NCBI GenBank assembly: GCA_047967505.1
Contig: CM106541.1
DNA: 64,000 nt
Direction: 5' to 3' (one strand)
From: Dipteris shenzhenensis
Taxonomy: Eukaryota > Polypodiophyta > Polypodiopsida > Gleicheniales
Both the position numbers and the translations under genes were made by a program. The notes under the pieces were generated by a model. The model saw nothing but the letters and a program-made list of their open reading frames with translations. It did not search any database and was not told the DNA's origin. Position 1 is the first letter of the stretch; each line of letters starts with the position of its first letter. This document shows positions 9,466 to 20,209 of the stretch, in pieces.

Positions 9466-9961
9466 CTTGTTCATGGTAAGGAGCTCAAGAAGGCAAACCA
9501 AGTTTGCGGTGTCCTGGTAAGAGGACCAGTGTTGCTTTCCTATTTTGAGTTTGGGAGCAAATCTCTGTAGGTAGCACAGCCAGAAGTGCAAGAGTGCACT
9601 GTCTCAGATTGAGATGCCCTTCACGATGTGGCGAGAGTGCAGTATATGATGCGGGTTCGAGGCCATTTCGGGGCCCGTTTTGAAGGTGGAAGTTCTTTGT
9701 AGGCACTCAGGAAAAGGCCCTGTTTTTGCTATGCGACCACTGCTCTACTGGTCGGTGAAAAGTTGGCGCAGAAATTGCATCGTATGCCTATGTGCAGAGA
9801 TATTGGGAGTTGCAAAATCATGCTTGTTGCCTGTTGATGCAAAATCGTCACTAGGAAAGTGACTGTGTGGTCAAATACCACTTTCGTCAGTTTTGTAGAT
9901 CTGCCCGTGTGAGGCAAAAGCTGTCTTTTCGCAGTGACAGAATATTTTCTAGTCTTCTGTA

Positions 9962-10931
9962 ATGGCGTCTGATTCTCTTTCACAGATTGTCGCAGAAAAG
10001 CTTGACAAGAATAACTTCCAAGCATGGAAGTTTAGAATGACGAATTTCCTTATGGGAAAAGGCTATTGGGAGTTCATTACAGGAAATGAAGAAGAACCAG
10101 TTCTTCCTAATGTTCCCAATCAACAGGAAATGCAAGCATTTAAAGGATGGCATGAGAGAGCCAGAAAAGTTATGTATTAGCTGTTTATCAGTATTTCAGA
10201 TTCTATGATTGTGCATATTCAGGATGCAAGTACGCCAAAGGAGGCATGGGATACTTTGGCAAAAATGTATAGCACAAATACACAAGCCAGGAAATTGCAG
10301 CTCAAACAGGAGTTGCACAATGTGCAGAGAGAAAATTTGAGCATAGATGACTACCACATGAAGGTGAAGAAAATTGCAGATGCACTTGCTTCCATTGGGT
10401 CACCAGTGGAAGATGATGATCTAGTTTTTATGACCTTGAATGGCCTAGGAAAGGATTATGCACAGTTCCGGACATCCATTGCCATCCGTGAAAAATTTTC
10501 TGATTTTGAAGAGTTGTTTGCTCTTCTAATTTCTGAAGAGCAGAGAAATGGGGTGCATCTTCTTCAGGAGGAACTTCAAAAGAAACTGTCTTCTACTCAA
10601 ATGCTGGAAGAGGTAGAGGCAGAGGTAGAGGTAGAGGTAGAGGAGGCCGATCTGCAGGCCGTGGTAGAAATTAGAATATGCAGCAAACTCAAGAAAACGA
10701 GTCCTATGCAGGAGGACGTGGTAACTCTAGAGGCAGGGGGAGCCAAAGAGGCCGTGGTGGATGGCAGAGAGGCCAAAATGCAAACACAGCAATGTTCAAT
10801 GCTACTACTGTGGTAAAATGGGTCATATGGCTAAGGACTGCTACAAAAAGTAGAATGACATTATGAATGGAAAATTGTAGCAAGGCAATTATGCATCTTC
10901 CAGTAGATAGGGTGATGACAGAAATGAGCAT
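9962..10931 (+). pseudogene. Copia-1 gag remnant
   Basis: Begins MASDSLSQIVAEKLD, with the copia gag signature NFQAWKFRM about 15 residues in. TAG at 10178-10180 interrupts the frame, which resumes at once and runs to about 10600. There an RG-rich stretch (RGRGRGRG) shifts frame. The zinc knuckle CYYCGKMGHMAKDC (CX2CX4HX4C, 10800-10841) lies in yet another frame. TAG stops at 10851, 10878 and 10908 are CAG in the sister copy copia-2. Gag would form the particle shell and bind RNA. Confidence 0.85.
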
Positions 10932-10937
10932 CTATTT

Positions 10938-12278
10938 ATGGTGCAACATATGACCAATTTTGTGACAAGTGCAGAAGAACGAAATGATGTGTGGTATATT
11001 GACTCAGGTGCATCAAGCCACATGATAGGTCATGCAAAATGGATGCAGGATGCAAGGAAAATGGAAAAACCAGGATTTGTGGAAACTGGTGATGATACTG
11101 CACATCCTATTGTGCAGATTGGTAAAATTCCTTTGTCTATGCAGGATGCGAAAAAGAAATACCTGTCTGATGTATTTCATGTCCCAAACATCACCAAGAA
11201 CCTAGTTTCTGTTGGTCAAATGGTTGAGCAGGGCTTGCAGGTCAGATTTAATCCTCATGGATGCTTTGTTGAGGATATGAAAAATAACAGTCACTTGATA
11301 TCAAAAGGAAAGAAGAAGGGCAGGATGTTTACATTGGATGCGGACATGCCTGAATTGAGTGCAGCAATGTTTGCACATGGGACCGGTATAGTTGCAGATA
11401 TTGATATCTGGCATAAACGCATTGGTCATGTTAATATATAGTGACTTAAATCAATGCAAGCCTAAAATATTGTTGCAGGATTGCCTAAATTCAAGGTTGC
11501 AAAAATGCATAAGGTTTGTGAAGCCTGTCAATTTGGAAAACAGGCAAGGAAACCATTTCCTAGGCATGTTCAAGAGAGTAAAAAGCCATTGGAATTAATC
11601 CACTCTGATGTGTGGACTACTAAAGCTGCATCTATTAGAGGCTGTCACTATTTTGTCACTTTTATTGATGACTTCAGCAGAAAAGTTTGGGTGTATTTTA
11701 TGAAAAAGAAAAGTGAAGTGTTTGGGCACTTCAAAGCTTTTAAAGCTATGGTTGAAAAAGAAACAGGCCTGCAAATAAAATGCCTAAGGTCAAATGGAGG
11801 GGGAGAGTATTTCTCAAATGAGTTTGCAAGGTTCTTGCAGGAGCATGGCATAAAGCAGCAATATTCATGCAGTCATACCCCACAGCAAAATGGAATTGCA
11901 AAAAGGAAAAACAGGCATATTGGAGAGGTATCTAGGGCCATGCTAAATGAGAAAGATCTACCAGATTATTATTGGGCTAAAGCAGTTGCTACAGCAGTTT
12001 ACATAATGAATAGGACTCCCACTATAGTAATACATGGCATGACGCCAGAGGAGATGTATACTGGTAGGAAACTAGACATTTCTCATTTGAAAATTTTCGG
12101 TTGCATTGCCTATGTTCATGTGCTAGATGAGTTGAGGTCCAAGTTGGATCCAAAAGCTGAGAAGTGCATCTTTATTGGTTATTCTCTGCAGCAAAAAGGG
12201 TATAGATGCTATAACCCTTCTACTCGTAAGTTTACAGTGAGCAGAGATGTTGTTTTTGATGAGATGAGCAGCTGGTAA
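10938..12278 (+). pseudogene. Copia-1 protease and integrase remnant
   Basis: The aspartic protease motif WYIDSGASSHM keeps its catalytic DSG (about 11001). The GAG-pre-integrase region HKRIGHVNI is followed by stops at 11439-11444 and the CEACQFG zinc-binding residues. In the integrase core the first acidic residue (LIHSDVW) is present. The second is changed (LRSN instead of the usual LRSD) and the third is Lys in NGIAKRKNR where the family has Glu. Two of three catalytic residues are therefore lost, both by G to A changes. Confidence 0.85.
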
Positions 12279-12338
12279 AAACCAGTAAATGTGATGATTG
12301 ATGTAGATGCACAAAATGGTAATGTTGCATAGAATTCA

Positions 12339-14094
12339 ATGCAACAGTCACAAAATATCAGTGGACCTGAAGTGTCCTCTAGCAGTGGTTCACATACTTT
12401 GCCATGGATAGGCAGATTGAGATCAGGAGAATCTCCTCAATGCAATGCAGATAGTGGTACGCAAGTATCACGAAAAGGAAAAGAGAAGGTAGATCAGCCC
12501 ATGTTTGATGTGAATGCAGGTTACTCTTATGTCGATGGTGAATCCAGTGGCTCTGAACAGAGCATTGATGATGAGTTGGGTATTCCTTCTGTTGTTACAC
12601 CTGGAGTAAGGAAGACCAGGGATGTTTTGAGAGCACCTGGAAGTGAGCCTGTTTTGCATAGGTCTACCAGAGCTAGGTATCCTGTGGATAGGCTGAAATA
12701 TGATGGATTTACAACCATTCACTATGCCTATATGGTCAAAGTGATACAAGAACCAGAACCCACTTCTTTTGAGCAAGCCATGGGAAATGAAAAATGGGAG
12801 AAAGCCATGGATGAAGAAATGGATGCCTTGGAAGCCAATGCTACATGGGAATTGGTGCCTTTGCCTAAAAACAAGAATGCAATTGGCTGTAAGTGGGTTT
12901 ATAAGATCAAGCACAATGCAGATGGTTCTGTGAATAGATACAAGGCAAGATTAGTTGTCTAGGGGTATGCACAGACATACGGCATTGATTATGAAGAAAC
13001 ATTCAGTCCGGTTGCAAGGATGGCAACTGTAAGAGCAGTCATTGCTATGGCTACATCAAAGGGATGGTCTTTACACCAGATGGATGTAAAGAATGCCTTC
13101 TTGCATGGTGATTTGCAAGAAGAGGTCTTTATGGAGCAGCCAAGAGGTTATGTTCATGCTATTCATCCTGAGTTTGTTTGCAGGTTGAAGAAATCCTTGT
13201 ATGTTCATGCTATTCATGCTGCTTGTCATTTATGTTGATGATTTGATCATCACAGGTGATAGTGATGAAGATATCCTTCATGTGAAAATGCTATTGAAGC
13301 AGAAGTTTGAGATGAAGGATTTGGGAGAGCTGCGTTATTTCTTGGGCATTGAGGTGATTAGATCACCAAGTGGGATACAGCTCTTGTAGAGGCAATATGG
13401 ATTGGACATGCTGTCCAAATATGGGATGACAGGCTATAAGCCTATTTCAGTTCCTTTGGAGTAGAATGTGAAGCTGAGCACAGATGCAGGTGAGCTTCTG
13501 GAAGACCCTACTATGTACAGATGCATAGTAGGAAGTTTGATTTATATGACTATTACCAGGCCAGATTTAAGCTATGTTGTTGGATTGGTAAGTTAGTTTA
13601 TGCAGGCTCCAAGGAAACCACATTTGGATGCGGCTAGATGCATACTTAGGTATGTGAAGTCCACATTGCAGTATGGACTATTTTATGAGGCTGGGGTTCA
13701 GATATTGTTGCATGGATACACTGATGCTAATTGGGCTGGTAGTATTTTTGATAGACAATCTACTAGTGGATATGTGTTCTCTTTTGGGAGTGCTGCAGTC
13801 ACTTGGAGCAGCAAGAAACAGCCTACAGTTGCCTTGTCGAGCACAGAGGCTGAGTATAGGGGTGCAGCAATGGCTACATGCGAGGTAGCTTGGTTGCATA
13901 AGCTACTCTATGATATGCATCAGTCTACAGATGGGCCAGTTGTCATTTATTCTGACAACATGAGCAATATACACTTGGCAAATAACCCAATCTATCATGC
14001 TAGAACAAAGCACATTGAGGTGCATTATCACTATGTGCGGGAGAAGGTTTTATTAGGTCTTATTGATCTAGTTTATGTCAGCACAGAGGATTAG
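12339..14094 (+). pseudogene. Copia-1 reverse transcriptase and RNase H remnant
   Basis: The N-terminal RT segment ([20 protein letters not shown]) is followed by a stop at 12959-12961, then [20 protein letters not shown] with a catalytic Asp. After LKKSLY a deletion removes about 119 bp found in copia-2 and replaces it with 12 bp copied from nearby. The catalytic YVDD follows at about 13231-13242. RNase H has VTWSSKKQPTVALSSTEAEY and ends near STED. TAG stops at 13387, 13462, 13594 and 14092 interrupt it. Confidence 0.88.
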
Positions 14095-14179
14095 GTAGCT
14101 GACATATTCACGAAAGCATTGGGCGCAGAGAAGCTGCACAAGTTCAGAGACCTGCTTGGTGTGCAGGAATTGGGATTGA

Positions 14180-14192
14180 GCTCGAGGGGGAG
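14180..14192 (+). other. Copia-1 polypurine tract
   Basis: CTCGAGGGGGAG directly abuts the 3' LTR, the site expected to prime plus-strand synthesis. Copia-2 has the same tract next to its 3' LTR. Confidence 0.85.
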
Positions 14193-14544
14193 TGTTGAGA
14201 TATCGAGCTCCACTCGCGATATGCCAGGGTGACCGTTGTGCATTTATGTCATCGACTTGTTAGTTGCAGACGCGGTTGGTACACCACCCACGAATAATAG
14301 CTAGATGACAGCTATCCTTATCTACTCTAGTTTGTGGCTCAGTTAGTATGCCACCTTAGTTAGTTGAGTTTGGTTTAAGACCCACATATAGGGTTCTCCT
14401 ATTTCTTTGTACAAGAGTTCTTTTGGCTTTCATAACTAAGAAGAGTAAAACTATTTTCAGCCTCCACCTTTGTGTGTATTCCCCCATTGTGCATGTGAGA
14501 AAGCCGCAAGTGAGACTCCTTCCCTCTCTCCCACTATCTTCACA
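14193..14544 (+). repeat. Copia-1 3' LTR
   Basis: 352 bp, same ends as the 5' LTR, followed by the target duplication TTGTT. Confidence 0.93.
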
Positions 14545-16383
14545 TTGTTTGTATTGACATTTTCTTTCTTAGAGGAGTTGGAGCAGACCCAAGTTCTCTA
14601 AATATAACTTTTCGTGGCTATCAATGAGGGAGGTGAATACCACCTCTAAAGAATTGTGCTCTGGTATGTGTAAATTATTCAAGCCACCTGATTTGAAATA
14701 CCTTGGGCTGCAGATTGATGGTGGGCATTTGGGAAGGTACCCAATGATTCATTATGTGATGAATGACTCAAAGATTTGTGCCTCTTTTGTTCTATAAGAG
14801 ACAACATTGCTTTCTCAAAGAATATATCTATGGGACTCCTATGTCCCATTCTACCACAGCTAGTGGCAAGAACAATGCTAATTGGGGGAGGGGGAAAAGA
14901 GTGAGGTTTAAGGCTACATCCATGAATCGAGCTATGCTCTAAGGGTCTCTTGAGGACCTAGTTGTTGAATGATGGCCTTATTTTTATCATTGGTAGGTGG
15001 CTGCGTAGAGATAACGTCACTTTCTACTGCATATGTGTCAGCACTCACACTGTGATCAACTAGCCTTTATATGGTATTCTGAGGTAGTTTTATTCCCATC
15101 ATGTTGCTCAAAAGCAATACGATCTTCATTCCCACCTCTTCATCCCATCTCTTGGATGTAATTTCTCTCTCCTTCACTACCCTGGCCACCTTCATGCAAG
15201 GACTGTGTCTAGGCATGAAAGGAGTCTGGAAAGGGGATAGGCTTGGTTTGTTCTAGGTAGCACCTGGTTCTCAATATACCATTGTTTCCACATCAAGCCT
15301 AAGTCTGAGGAGAGTAGGCTATGTTACAAGAGCAGGAATAGATTTGAGGGCCAAAAGCAAGAGGCTTATCTGAAGGTGAATATTTGGGATTGAAGATCTG
15401 TTATTGCTTCATTAAGACACAGATTAAGATTTTTGATTGATGTGAGTTCATCTTGATCATTTTCAGCCTCGGGTTCTGAGTCTTCTTCATCTTTCTCTTC
15501 TTTTAACCGTTTTTCATCCACATGATTTTTCTCTACAATGGGACGATGCTTTTTTTTACTACTTGGAATCGTGGCTCTTGCAGTACTAGCCTTCTACATT
15601 TCACGTCGTGGTTTGCAAGCAAGAGCTTCTAGCATAACTGCAGTGGATCGACCTTGATCTTCTTTAATTTTTTTAAATTCCCGTGCACTCAAGGATTGTG
15701 TTTCATCATCCTTAGTTACATCCACCATTTCTTGCTCTAGAAGTTTGCGCTCATGTTCTATACATTTATGATAGTGTGCATGTTCTTCTTGTCCCTGCAT
15801 CAAAGTCTGAGCTTGATCTCTTTCATGTGAAGATCCTTGAATATGAGGAGCATATTGTGCATCCTGAAAGTACTCAAACATTATCTTTGCATGCATCCTT
15901 TTTGCCACCACACTAGGAAATTGCTCCCAAGTATATGCAAGAGCCTCCAATGCACTTTGCAACTCTGGAAACTTTGATGGTTGAGGAGGAGGCATCACAA
16001 AGTTCTTTGAGTCTCTCCTTGACACAACAAAATGAAGACCGCCAACTTCAGGATCTGGACTCTTTGTGAAAATATCCATAAAAGTCTCTTTTGGCTCTAT
16101 CATTATGCCTACTACAACACTTGAAGTCATATCTTTTTTGAAGAAAGTAGCATCCAATGGATCTTCAACATCATTGAACTCCCTTTTTGACATAAGTAGA
16201 AAGAGTCTCTTTTCCTTTTATTGAAGAAACCAAGCTCTTCTGCCCATGTGATATTGAGTCCACCTACGAAAGCCATTGGGGCTATATTCCTTTCCTTTCA
16301 AATTCAAAGTGACACTAGATACCCATGCTCTAATCTCAGAGTCATTTAGGATAGCCTCCACATTAGTTGATTGCTTCATAATC
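14545..16383 (-). pseudogene. Coiled-coil pseudogene, 5' part, interrupted by copia-1
   Basis: Read on the minus strand, a TTTTCTTATAG acceptor (about 16384) precedes ATGAAGCAATC. The protein has LNDSEIRAWVSSVTLNLKG and NGFRRWTQYHMGRRAW, an in-frame TAA near 16219, then SKREFNDVEDPLDATFFKKD and a charged coil (HERKLLEQEMVDVTKDDETQ). A TAG at 15594-15596 follows KPRREM. The same frame continues with a basic motif (SSKKKHRP) and an acidic stretch to about 15375. Between 15375 and 14560 there is broken coding-like sequence (KEREITSKRWDEEVG, SVSADTYAVESDVIST). It ends in the ERKCQYKQ repeat that continues at 9106. I do not recognise the family. A TATA module at 19840 could be its promoter. Confidence 0.45.
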
Positions 16384-16439
16384 CTATAAGAAAAGATAAT
16401 GAAGAATTTAGATACATACAAGTAAAGTACAATATACAA

Positions 16440-17550
16440 CACTTGATACAATAAATGTGGGAAATAGCCCAAAAGGCTTTACAAGGCTTCATATGGCAAT
16501 AAATGTATCCAATAGCGGAGAGGGCTTTACAAAGTATTTTATAGCAATAAATGTGGGAAATAGCCTAGAAGGCTTTACAAGGCTTAAATATTTGTACAAA
16601 TGTAAAAGCCAATCAAGCTTTACAATGAAATAAAATATCCTCTAGTGATAAAGCTTCAATCTTTGTGAAGACATGTAATCTTTCCATCCATTGATTTGCC
16701 CTCTAGTGATAAAGCTTCAATCTTCATGATGACATGTAATCTGTCCATCCATTGTTATCTGTGCACTGATACCCAACTGATGCAATCTACCCACACTAAA
16801 AACTGTTCCACTGATATCCACTTATGCAGCCCACTGATACTCAATAAATAGTGAATGGTCAGGATGGTCGGGTTTATTATAAGGCGCTTCATATGGCAAT
16901 AAATGTAAAAAATAGCCTAGAAGGCTTTACAAGGTTTTTTATGACAATAAATGAGCTTAAATATTTATACAAATGCAATAAAAATAACCAATAATCATAA
17001 AGCTCCAATATGTCCCATGACATGTAATCTGTCCACTAATCTATCCACTGATATCTGCTATCTGCTCAATGTGCAATCTGCCCATTGATAAACTTCTTGG
17101 TAAATGGTAAAAGGTCTTATTTGATAGCATGTTATGAGTGTTAAAGTGCATGTGAGCGAAGCGACTGACAACGATTAGGAACTAGTTAGAAAAATTTGAG
17201 CATGGCTTCGATTGGCAACTTGGAGAATTGTCTCTCCCCTAGGGCAATCTAATCTATGCTAAACTATGCTAAACCAACTGTCGAAGTGAAGAAAAGCAAT
17301 AAATAATTTATTTTTCTGTGTTCATTTTAATGTGCTAGGGTTTAAGAGGCTTCAATATGCAAAAGAAGGGGTTTTGATGTAGAGGCTAAACTTGCATGTG
17401 AGAGAAATGAAGAACAAGTATCTAAAGAAAAGTTAACATTTTTCTATTTAAAAGATGAATATATATAAAAATATTATCTCACCTTCAAAACAAACCATAA
17501 ATTCACTCTTTTATAATTTTTTAAAAGTATAATATAAAACATGTAAATAT
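16440..17550. repeat. AT-rich spacer with diverged short repeats
   Basis: Several copies of a segment containing GGCTTTACAAGG and CAATAAATG occur at 16458-16620 and 16861-16990. A ~60-bp tandem pair with CTCTAGTGATAAAGCTTC lies at about 16640-16757. No gene is seen. The region may be intronic if the minus-strand transcript from 19840 exists. Confidence 0.6.
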
Positions 17551-17868
17551 ATAAAACTCTCTCTTTCCTCTGAACTTTCTCTCTCTCTCTCTCTTGACTC
17601 CTAATTCTCTCTGTAGCCATAGTCAAGACACCTCATTCTCTCTCTTAATCTCTCTCTCTCTCTGACAACTCTTATGTGTTTCCCTCTCTATCCTCATCCC
17701 ACTCATTCTCTCTCTTAGTTTATCTCAAGTCTCTCTTTCTCTCCCTCCCATGGTGGCTACAATTTATCATTCTCTCTCTTCATCTCTCTCTCTCTCCCTA
17801 GGATTTGTAATTATTTGTCTCTCTCTCTCTCTCCAACTCTCTCCTCTCTCTCTCTCTCTCTCCTCTTC

Positions 17869-17920
<52 letters not shown>

Positions 17921-19060
17921 AGCCTCTCTACCTCCCTACCTCTATCCTCTTGCCCGCTAGGATTTGTCATTCTTTCCCTCTCTATGTCTCTCTCTCTCTC
18001 TCTCTTTGAATTCTCTATCTTAATCTCTCCCAGCCTTCCTCCCTCCCTCCCTCTCTCCCTTTCTCTCTCTCCTCTGTCCCTCTTCTCACTCTTAATCTCT
18101 CTTTCTCTCCCTCCCCTCTTCTCTCTCATTTCCCAGAAGTTTCATTCCCTCTCTCTCCCTCTCTCTCTTTCTCTCTCCCTCCCTCTCTCTCCCTCTCTCT
18201 CTTTCTCTCTCCCTAAGTCTCCCTCCTCTCTTCTCTCTCTCTCTCTCTCCCTCTCCCTCCCTACTCTCTCCCTCCCTCTAGCAGCCACGGCTGCCAAGAG
18301 ACTCTCTTCTCTCTCTTAATCTCTCTCTCCCTCTCTCAGTTCTCTCTTTCTTTTCCTCCCTACTCTTCTTTCTCATTGCCGCTAGGAGACTCTCTTCTCT
18401 CTCTCCCTCTCTTAGCTCTCTCTTTCTTTCCCTCCCTACTCTTCTCTCTCATTTAATAAGCCCCTCTTCTCTCTCTAAATCTCTTGTCTCTCTCCCTCTC
18501 TCTCTTTCTCTCCCTCCCTACTCTTCTCTCTCATTTCTCATTCTCTCTCTCCCTTTGGCAGCCACGGCCGCGAAGAGCCCCTCTTCTCTCTCTTAATTTC
18601 TCTCTTTCCCTCTCTCCTCTCTGCCACGTTTCATTCTCTTAAACTTCTCTCTCTCTCTCCCTCTCTCTCCCTCTCTCTCTTTCTCTCTCTCTCCCACTCT
18701 CTCCCTCCCTCTAGTAGCCATGGTTGCCAAGAGACCCTCTTCTCTCTCTTAATCTCTCTCTCCCTCTCTCCTCTCTCTCTTTCTTTCCCTCCCTACTCTT
18801 CTCTCTCATTTAAGGAGCCCCTCTTCTCTCTCTGAATCTCTCTCTCTTTCTCTCCCTCTCTCCTCTCTCTCTTTCTCTCCCTCTCTCCTCTCTCTCTCTC
18901 TCCCTCCCTACTCCTCTCTCATTTCTCATTCTCTCTCTCATTTCTATTCTCTCTCTCTCCCTTTGCGGCCACGGCCGCCAAGAGCCCCTCTTCTCTCTCT
19001 TAATTTCTCTCTTTTTCTCTCTCCTCTCTCTTTCTCTCCCTCCCTATTCTCTCTCATTTC
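17550..19060. repeat. (CT)n polypyrimidine tract with interspersed GC box
   Basis: Almost pure CT/CCCT on the plus strand. It is interrupted near 18280, 18558, 18713 and 18966 by a GC-rich box such as GCCACGGCCGCCAAGAG. Between boxes the sequence recurs (CTCTCATTTCTCATTCTC, TCTTAATCTCTC), so the box and its flanks form a loose tandem unit of about 150-400 bp. Open frames here are repeat-derived. Confidence 0.85.
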
Positions 19061-19149
19061 TCAAATTTACAAACTCAAATTTAAATAAGAAACTAACTAA
19101 AATAGAACTCAAAAACTCAAATAAGAAACTAATTTAAAAAGAATTGTAA

Positions 19150-19504
<355 letters not shown>

Positions 19505-19505
<1 letters not shown>

Positions 19506-19850
19506 ATTTAGAACACAAATTTCAATAAGGAATTAATTGAAATAGAACTCAAAAACTTTAACAAGAAACTAATTGAAAAAGAATTGTAAATCAAGAAAAA
19601 TAATTACAAGACGAATTTTAAGAAATAGAACTCAAAAACTTTAACAAGAAACTAATTGAAAAAGAATTGTAAGTAAAGAAAAGAATTACAAGACGAATTT
19701 TAGAATTGCGAGTAAAGAAAAAGAATGCAAGTACCTAGAAAATGTGAAAAAAGTAAGGCTCTGCTTATCCTTTCTCTTCCGCTCTTGGTTGCTTCAATGA
19801 AATGAGGAGAGAATGAGAATGAATGAATGGAAAGAAGAGTATATATAAGA
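19505..19850 (-). promoter_or_regulatory. TATA-containing module 1
   Basis: On the minus strand TATATATA (19840-19847) is followed by a 5' leader with CATTCATTC and CTTCAATGAAATG-complement sequence. About 110 bp downstream comes CTAG followed by GTACTTGC, a plausible splice donor (about 19731). AT-rich repeats of AACTCAAAAACTTTAAC type lie beyond it, then the polypurine tract. The same arrangement recurs at 22490-22622. This may be a promoter, first exon and donor; the acceptor near 16384 is a candidate partner. Confidence 0.4.
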
Positions 19851-19916
19851 AAAACTAGCCCACTCCTCCCACGCAGAATTTTGAATTTTTAAAAAGGAGA
19901 GGAAAATTTGAATTCA

Positions 19917-20200
19917 TTATAAATTTGAATTCAAATTTGTGTTCAACATTCTTCTTGATACTTTCTTCTCGTACGTTCCTTTTGAATTCAAATTTGTGTT
20001 CAACATTCTTCTTGATACTTTCTTCTCGTAAGTCCCTTTCATTCTTCTCGTAAGTCAAATCTTATTTGTCGCTCTTGCTCGTGATAGTTCTACTCTTGAT
20101 TGTAAGAATTGAAATTTGTGTTCAACATTCTTCTTGATACTTTCTTCTCGTAAGTCCCTTTCATTCTTTTCCTAAGTCAAATCTTATTTGTCGCTCTTGT
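19917..20200. repeat. Three-copy repeat, ~40-bp core
   Basis: AAATTTGTGTTCAACATTC followed by TTCTTGATACTTTCTTCTCG occurs at about 19932, 19990 and 20112. Spacing is irregular (58 and 122 bp). On the minus strand it encodes a repeated REESIKKNVEHKFEFK, which I take to be a by-product of the repeat. Confidence 0.8.
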
Positions 20201-20209
20201 AAGAATTCG

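Larger units (their letters stand above)
9107..14544 (+). mobile_element. Copia-1: complete Ty1/copia retrotransposon, inactive
   Basis: LTRs at 9107-9453 and 14193-14544 begin TGTTGAGATATC and end CTTCACA. The 5-bp target duplication TTGTT lies at 9102-9106 and 14545-14549. A primer-binding site follows the 5' LTR and a purine tract precedes the 3' LTR. Order is gag, protease, integrase, reverse transcriptase, RNase H, which is the copia order. The two LTRs differ at roughly a dozen positions plus a 5-bp gap, so the insertion is not recent. Many stops, frameshifts and a reverse transcriptase deletion make it non-autonomous. It shares a family with copia-2. Confidence 0.95.
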
